Shown here piece after piece: positions 37,460 through 42,288 of a stretch of 42,288 bases of DNA (position 1 is its first letter; each line of letters begins with the position of its first letter). A program made the translations under genes and the position numbers. Below the pieces are notes generated by a model, which did no database searches, was not told the origin of the DNA, and was given only the letters and a program-made list of their open reading frames with translations. Source of the stretch: Nitrosomonadales bacterium (GTDB taxonomy: Bacteria > Pseudomonadota > Gammaproteobacteria > Burkholderiales > Sulfuricellaceae); the NCBI GenBank assembly GCA_003104895.1, contig PQAG01000055.1, positions 1 through 42,288 on the forward strand. The letters run 5' to 3'.

Positions 37460-38668
37460 TCATTTGTTGTCCTCATCCACGGCCATTTTCAGCATCTCGA
37501 AAATATCCGGGATGGCCGAGATCACCCGGTTCCAGTTCGGGATCAATGGTGTCGTCATAGGGTTTTCCATGAACACCTGGGTAGCCATTGCGATGGCTCT
37601 GGTAAATGCCTCCACCGCCATTGCCTCTTCGTGCCGGTCAAACTTGAGGCCATTGATGGCCGCATCTGCCTCGTATTTTATGATCGTATCCTCGGCCTGC
37701 CGCAGGTAGGATACCAGCAGGGATTTGAACAGGCCATCTGAAAACACCACCCCCTCCGATGCCAGGGTTCTGAAGATGGATTTGCAGATATCCACCGTCA
37801 TTTTCATCAAGCCCTTGCTGGCATCATCCGCGGAAAGGATTTGATGTTTGTGCTCGTAATTCGCTGCGATATCAACCTGGCATACCCGGCGGGGTGAATA
37901 GTTCCGGTGCACCTCGGCAAGGGAGCCCACCTCCAGCCCCCAGTCCCAGGGGATCCGGTTCACCCGGGCCAAATCCGTGATCATGCAGAATTCCCCGGAG
38001 AGCGGATAGCGAAAACTGTCGAGGAAAGCGAGAAAATCATGCGGCCCGATGAGCTGTTCCAAGGCCTTAATAAGTGGCGTCACCAATAACCTGGTGACAC
38101 GCCCGTTCAGCCCGCTTGATACCCGGCTGTAATACCCCTTGCAAAAGACGTAATCCAGATTGGGGTGGACCACGGGATAGCATAACCGTGCCAGGAGTTC
38201 ACGGCTGTATGTGACGATGTCGCAATCGTGCAGGGCAATGACGTCGGAACGGGCGCGCGCAAGAATATAGCCATAGGCAATCCATGCCGAGCGCCCCTTG
38301 CCACGTTCGCCCACATTGAATCCGTTGCGGGCGAATGTTTCATATATTTCATTGATCCTTTTGCTGTCATTGTGGATGATCTTTACTTCCGTCGAGATCG
38401 GCGACATGAACTCGCGCACGCGCTTGAAATCCTTCTCCGATGCCTTGTCGAGGACCAGCACGATTTCATTCAGATACTTGACCTTGGCGAGCTCCTGCAC
38501 GATGCCCGGCATGGCCGGCCCTTCGAACTCAGAATAAAGGGCCGGCAAGGCCAGGGCTACAGGCCTGGTTTTTACGTAGCCAAGCAATTCGGACTCGATC
38601 CGCTCCAGCGAAGGTTTGCCGAGTTGATGGAGCGTTGTAATGATGCCGGACTGATAAAAATCGGACAT
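37460..38668 (-). CDS. GT81-like glycosyltransferase, probable glucosyl-3-phosphoglycerate synthase
   Basis: A 402-residue cytoplasmic GT-A glycosyltransferase. An N-terminal nucleotide-sugar region (VALALPALYSEFE, EIVLVLDKAS), the GERGKGRSAWIAYGYILAR loop, a DxD-type motif in ALHDCDIVTYS, an acceptor region PLSGEFCMI, WDWGLEVG and a metal/phosphate-contact HRNYSPRR match the GpgS pattern. GpgS transfers glucose from an NDP-sugar to 3-phosphoglycerate. The acceptor assignment is inferred from family resemblance and the phosphatase/glycerate-kinase partner. AAGGAG lies 5 bases upstream. Last of four genes in the operon, 14 bases after the channel gene. Confidence 0.8.
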   Translation of the reverse strand: MSDFYQSGIITTLHQLGKPSLERIESELLGYVKTRPVALALPALYSEFEGPAMPGIVQELAKVKYLNEIVLVLDKASEKDFKRVREFMSPISTEVKIIHNDSKRINEIYETFARNGFNVGERGKGRSAWIAYGYILARARSDVIALHDCDIVTYSRELLARLCYPVVHPNLDYVFCKGYYSRVSSGLNGRVTRLLVTPLIKALEQLIGPHDFLAFLDSFRYPLSGEFCMITDLARVNRIPWDWGLEVGSLAEVHRNYSPRRVCQVDIAANYEHKHQILSADDASKGLMKMTVDICKSIFRTLASEGVVFSDGLFKSLLVSYLRQAEDTIIKYEADAAINGLKFDRHEEAMAVEAFTRAIAMATQVFMENPMTTPLIPNWNRVISAIPDIFEMLKMAVDEDNK

Positions 38669-38682
38669 GATTTCTCCTTCAG

Positions 38683-39387
38683 TTAGAGGGGGTCGATATC
38701 ATCTTTTGTTTCCTCAACGCTCTTTCCCGCGCTTTCTCTTTCAATCATCCGTCTCGCCGCATCAATGCCGCCCACACCGAATGAAATCGCCAGCGCGGTC
38801 ACGATGCCGCCAAAGATGATCGTAAAGGCGGCGAGCACGATGCTGGGCGCTATCTGGAGTTGCTCCATGGCCATGGCCAGAATCAACACCATCAACAGGG
38901 TGCGGATGGCCTCGGCAATCAGTTTGGCGTAGTGGTAACCGCTGTTTACCGCGGCAATCAATATTCCCTGGCTGACGAACCCGGTTAGCACATAGCCGAT
39001 GGCCAGAATCAGGGCAGCTGAAAAGGCGCGGGGTATATAGTTGAAGACTTCAGTGACCAGACTGTCGATCGCCGGTATCTTGAGGGCGCTTAGGCCAATC
39101 ATCAGGGTGAGGATGATCATCAGCCAGAAGATGATGGCGCCGAGTGTGGCGGAGGGTTTTCCCCATACATCCCCCTTGCGCATCAACGTGGTAAAGCCCA
39201 TGCGGTCGGACCAGCTGTCGAAGTTGATGGCGATCAGGGATTTGACCAGTATGGCCTTGACGAGCTTGGCCAGGACAATGCCCAACACCAGGATGATCAG
39301 CATGGCCAGAAGATTGGGCAAAAAGACCTTGAACTTCAAAAATACTTCCTGCAGGGGGTCGAGTATCAGGTTCAGAAAATCCATCAT
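38683..39387 (-). CDS. Small MscS-related membrane protein (conserved TM-helix family)
   Basis: A 234-residue protein with about five membrane helices, containing the conserved repeat of the mechanosensitive-channel TM-helix family: LPNLLAMLIILVLGIVLAKLVKAILVK and later IPRAFSAALILAIGYVLTGFVSQG. It ends with a charged tail. It lacks the large cytoplasmic beta domain of MscS, so it is a CmpX-like/short channel or an osmosensor, not a classical MscS. AAGGAG lies 6 bases before the ATG at 39387. Position between two osmolyte glycosyltransferases suggests release or sensing of the solute. Confidence 0.82.
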   Translation of the reverse strand: MMDFLNLILDPLQEVFLKFKVFLPNLLAMLIILVLGIVLAKLVKAILVKSLIAINFDSWSDRMGFTTLMRKGDVWGKPSATLGAIIFWLMIILTLMIGLSALKIPAIDSLVTEVFNYIPRAFSAALILAIGYVLTGFVSQGILIAAVNSGYHYAKLIAEAIRTLLMVLILAMAMEQLQIAPSIVLAAFTIIFGGIVTALAISFGVGGIDAARRMIERESAGKSVEETKDDIDPL

Positions 39388-39397
39388 GATTGACTCC

Positions 39398-40663
39398 TTA
39401 AGATTTTTTCCAGCTGGTTACGAGGTAGTCCTTGCTGTTTTCGAACTCCATGCAAAGTTTTTCGATCTCGGCTTCTGCCTCATGTCCTTCCATGTCTTTC
39501 GCCGCAAGGATGAACGATGCGGTTTTCCCGATATAAAGCGGGGTCAGTGACTTGATCAGGTGCTCGGCAGGCAATTTCTTCTGGTGGAAAGCAATAGCGT
39601 AATCATAGATCACCCGCGTCCAGAGGCTGAGGGGGAAGTCAAACTCGCCATCACTCAAGGCGCTCAACCGCTCCACCTCCCTGAAATCTCCGCTGCCGAG
39701 AATTTTTACCCAGATCTCGCGCAGGTTGTTCAGCCCTTCCCGGAACAGGTTCAGCATTCGGGCTATATTGACGTTGACGTGTTCGAGCCCGACCGTATAT
39801 TCGAAGCCGAATGTGGTTACCGGGTCGGAGCCGCGGATGGGCGCCCAAACCTCGGCGTATTCCTCCATCAGGTCGAAGTTCGCGCTGGCCACCTGGTAGA
39901 GCATGCTGCTCAGGTCGGCGCCCGGGTCCTTGGCGTCGTGAATCTTGGCGCCAAGAAAGGACTGGGAGATCTTGAAACCGTTTGCGATCGCTGTCGTGGT
40001 CATCCAGATATCGATGCCGAAACGGGCGACATCCGATTGCCAAACATCCTTGGTCAGATAGAACTGCGCCAGTCGCCCTGAGAAACCGAAATCGCCGCCG
40101 ATGGGCTGGCGCACCCGTTTGCCATAGAGCGTTCGGGTAAGGGGGTAGACGATGCTGTTGGTGATGGTTCCGTCGAACTTATGGCGGTGGTAGAGCGGTG
40201 CAACATAGTCAAAGCCACCATGCAATACCGGCTTTACGAGCAGTTCGATCCACTCGGGCGTGATGCTCCTGAGATCCGAATCAACCACAACGCAGGCCTT
40301 TGCACCCAGGGTTCGGGCGATTTCGAAAATGCTGCGAAAGGCACTTCCCTTGCCGGGAATGCCGGAATAGGGGAAGGTGATCTTGGAGATGGGCTCAACG
40401 CGGTGGTGAAGCAGGATGGCGTTGAAGTCCTCGACCGCCGTGTTCTGCACGACATCAATGGTGCCGTCGCTGGAGCCACCGTCGGAATTTACAATCACTG
40501 CCTTGTAAGTGGGAAAGTATTTCGCCAGGCCGGCCTGTACCGCGCGAACGACGTGGCCGATGGTGCGCGCGTTATTGAAGCTCGGTATGCCAACGATAAT
40601 GTCGGCGGCCCCGATCTTCTCAATCTGCTCATGCACCTCTGTTCTGAAGGTAATATCATTCAT
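39398..40663 (-). CDS. GT2-type glycosyltransferase, glucosylglycerate-synthase-like
   Basis: A 421-residue GT-A glycosyltransferase with N-terminal VGIPSFNNARTIGHVVRAV, the donor loop VNSDGGSSDGT, the phosphate/acceptor loop GIPGKGSAFR and the metal-binding DSD in VVVDSDLRSI, then GGDFGFSG and WMTTTAIANGF. The helical C-terminal third (about 255-415) is as in bacterial glucosylglycerate synthases (Ggs), which use glycerate directly. That substrate is an inference. Start ATG 40663 has AAAGGCGAGG upstream and overlaps the preceding gene by 8 bases; a longer frame reaches 40708. The channel gene follows after 10 bases. Confidence 0.8.
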   Translation of the reverse strand: MNDITFRTEVHEQIEKIGAADIIVGIPSFNNARTIGHVVRAVQAGLAKYFPTYKAVIVNSDGGSSDGTIDVVQNTAVEDFNAILLHHRVEPISKITFPYSGIPGKGSAFRSIFEIARTLGAKACVVVDSDLRSITPEWIELLVKPVLHGGFDYVAPLYHRHKFDGTITNSIVYPLTRTLYGKRVRQPIGGDFGFSGRLAQFYLTKDVWQSDVARFGIDIWMTTTAIANGFKISQSFLGAKIHDAKDPGADLSSMLYQVASANFDLMEEYAEVWAPIRGSDPVTTFGFEYTVGLEHVNVNIARMLNLFREGLNNLREIWVKILGSGDFREVERLSALSDGEFDFPLSLWTRVIYDYAIAFHQKKLPAEHLIKSLTPLYIGKTASFILAAKDMEGHEAEAEIEKLCMEFENSKDYLVTSWKKS

Positions 40664-42288
40664 GGTCTGGATCGCCTCGCCTTTTTTCATCATGGTTTGC
40701 GCTCGCACTCGCCTGCAGCGCTTCCTTTTCCAGCAGGATTATCTGGATGTCCATGACGTTCGTTCCCGTTGGACCGGTCTTGAAATGGCTGTTCGTCCCT
40801 GACTGGGTATCAAGTTGTTGAAAAAAACCATAGGAATCATTGTTGTAAAGATAGGTAACCGGCTCCATGCCGAGACAACGCGCCCGTCCTGCCGTGTTGC
40901 CGTCGACCAGTGCGCCTGCGGCATCGGTCGGCCCGTCGCCCCCGTCCGTGCCGGCGGAAAGCAGGGTTACCCCGTTCAATCCGTCAACTTCCATGGAAAA
41001 AGCCAATGCCAGCTCCTGATTTCGGCCTCCTTTTCCCCCGCCCCTGACGGTAACGGTGGTTTCGCCACCGGATAACAAACACCGCCGTTCACCTGCATTC
41101 ATCCTGGTCAAAGTCATTCGCGCTGTTCGCGCCAGGAGGTGTGCGGCGTCACGCGCTTCCCCCTGAAGTTCGGCAGTGATTATCTGTGCGGCAATTCCGA
41201 ACTGCCTGGATTTTTCCGCCGCCGCCGCCAGTGCCAGGCTGATCCCGCCGACAATCACGTTGCGGGTTGAGGTCAGACAGGGGTCGCCATCTTTGACCGT
41301 TTCTGGAACGAATCCGGCAATACCCCGTTGCAGGTAATTCCTGACGCGCGACGGTATTTTTTCCTGCAGCCCATATTTCTCGATTACTGACCAGGCATAG
41401 TCAAAACTGGCGCCGTCAGGCGCGGTCGGACCGGAAGCGATGACATCGAGCCGGTCGCCAATCACGTCTGAAAGAATCATCGTCAACATCTGCGCCGGGA
41501 AGGCGGCTTGCGCCAGTCTTCCGCCCTTGACCGCAGAAAGATGCTTGCGCACGGCGTTCAACTCGCCGATGGTTGCGCCCGCTTTCAGCAGCAAGGCAGT
41601 CACTTCCTGCTTGTCCTGCAGCGTCAACTCCGCTACCGGCGCGGCCAGCAGCGCAGACGCGCCGCCAGATAGCAGGCAGATAAGCAGCGTCTTCTCATCA
41701 GCAGCCCGCACCATTTCCAGAATGCGCTGCGCTCCCTCCACGCCGGCCTCATTTGGCACTGGATGGGAAGCCTCGATCTGACAAACTTTGCACCGCGGCG
41801 CGGTGTGGCCTTCCTTCACAACAATCAGCCCGGCTGAAATCCGCTCGCCGAGCAGGTTTTCGATAGCCAAGGCCATGCGCGCAGTAGCCTTGCCTGCACC
41901 GACCACGACGATACGGCTGAAAGCTTCAAGCTGGTAGGTGGCATCGGCTACAACAAGGCAGTAATTTTCAAGCTTTGTGGCGTTAAGTACGGCCTGGTAG
42001 GGATCAACTGCGGCCAAGGCGGCGCTGAAAATATTCGTTAGAACAGATGATGGCGCTTCTTCTCCGCTATTCCCGCCAGACAGAAGTTGCAGCACCGTTT
42101 CGTTCCAGCCAAGTGGGCCTTGGCTATACGTTTTCACCAGCCCGGCCATGGCTATGCGGGAATCGAAACTGCCATCCTCGTGCCTGACCAGCACAGGACA
42201 ATCCACCGCCTGGAGCATGGGCAGATCGTTAAAACCATCGCCCAGCCCAATGCTGAAGATTTCGCCATATTCTTGTTCATAGAGCGAC
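40656..42288 (-). CDS. HAD sugar-phosphoglycerate phosphatase fused to MOFRL glycerate kinase (5' end outside window)
   Basis: The frame is open to the window edge; 543 residues are visible. The first 70 or so are the C-terminus of a HAD-IIB mannosyl/glucosyl-3-phosphoglycerate phosphatase: IGLGDGFNDLPML (motif IV), AVDCPVLVRHEDGS and GPLGWNETVL, a close family match. After a linker (about 70-85) a complete glycerate kinase of the DUF4147-MOFRL type follows: VVVGAGKATARMA, LLSGGASALLAAP, SDVIGDRLDVIASGPT, LLSGGETTVTV, GKGGRNQELAL, SAGTDGGDGPTDAAGA, and the end at GTNVMDIQI. Phosphatase and kinase in one chain suggest coupled release and rephosphorylation of (glycosyl)glycerate. The missing N-terminal about 200 residues should hold the catalytic Asp. 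Confidence 0.9.
   Translation of the reverse strand, partial: SLYEQEYGEIFSIGLGDGFNDLPMLQAVDCPVLVRHEDGSFDSRIAMAGLVKTYSQGPLGWNETVLQLLSGGNSGEEAPSSVLTNIFSAALAAVDPYQAVLNATKLENYCLVVADATYQLEAFSRIVVVGAGKATARMALAIENLLGERISAGLIVVKEGHTAPRCKVCQIEASHPVPNEAGVEGAQRILEMVRAADEKTLLICLLSGGASALLAAPVAELTLQDKQEVTALLLKAGATIGELNAVRKHLSAVKGGRLAQAAFPAQMLTMILSDVIGDRLDVIASGPTAPDGASFDYAWSVIEKYGLQEKIPSRVRNYLQRGIAGFVPETVKDGDPCLTSTRNVIVGGISLALAAAAEKSRQFGIAAQIITAELQGEARDAAHLLARTARMTLTRMNAGERRCLLSGGETTVTVRGGGKGGRNQELALAFSMEVDGLNGVTLLSAGTDGGDGPTDAAGALVDGNTAGRARCLGMEPVTYLYNNDSYGFFQQLDTQSGTNSHFKTGPTGTNVMDIQIILLEKEALQASASANHDEKRRGDPDHE

Noticed and set aside
37320..37709. 129-codon + strand frame after marR
   Set aside because: Mostly antisense to the GT81-like gene; the first 40 codons lie in the convergent spacer but resemble nothing. 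I see nothing convincing in 37331-37459.

Overview
The window looks like chromosomal DNA of a GC-rich betaproteobacterium, most plausibly of the Nitrosomonadales/Gallionellales-like group. The main reason is the gene string trpB-trpA-accD-folC-dedD-cvpA-purF-metZ, a characteristic betaproteobacterial order, together with a complete system I cytochrome c maturation set. The species assignment is inference; no rRNA gene is present.

Region 1 (1-9433) is core metabolism on the + strand: the end of tryptophan synthesis, acetyl-CoA carboxylase beta, folate/dihydrofolate synthase, a SPOR-domain division protein, CvpA, PurF, then MetZ and a 6-phosphofructokinase. A promoter, a SAM-II-like riboswitch and an intrinsic terminator sit between purF and metZ, so methionine synthesis here appears to be feedback-controlled by SAM.

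Region 2 (9434-20770) is one 10.8-kb signalling operon of six genes that overlap or nearly touch: an HD-GYP response regulator, a response regulator fused to an anti-sigma-type ATPase, a membrane PAS sensor without a kinase domain, a membrane protein with two complete histidine-kinase modules, a stand-alone Rcp1-like receiver, and a hybrid kinase ending in a phosphotransfer domain. A strong hairpin terminates it and also serves the oppositely oriented tRNA-Lys gene.

Region 3 (20976-30828) holds redox and heat-shock chaperone genes (hslO, hslR), an unknown protein with an internal duplication, ccmABCDEFGHI in one tightly coupled operon, and convergent dusC.

Region 4 (30829-37330) is accessory: a secreted helical protein, a decayed stretch with a P-type ATPase remnant, a secreted pentapeptide-repeat protein, a CBS-domain protein paired with an ArsB/NhaD-type transporter, LapA, and a divergent DUF389-MarR pair with an AT-rich palindrome in the divergent spacer.

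Region 5 (37460-42288, - strand) is the most interesting. It is a four-gene operon with a HAD sugar-phosphoglycerate phosphatase fused in frame to a MOFRL glycerate kinase, a glucosylglycerate-synthase-like glycosyltransferase, a MscS-type membrane channel protein, and a GpgS-like (GT81-type) glycosyltransferase. Together these look like a self-contained module for making, recycling and possibly releasing a glycosylglycerate compatible solute. The adjacent ion transporter and channel-like genes fit an osmotic or ionic stress theme. The substrate assignments are inferred from family resemblance and gene context.
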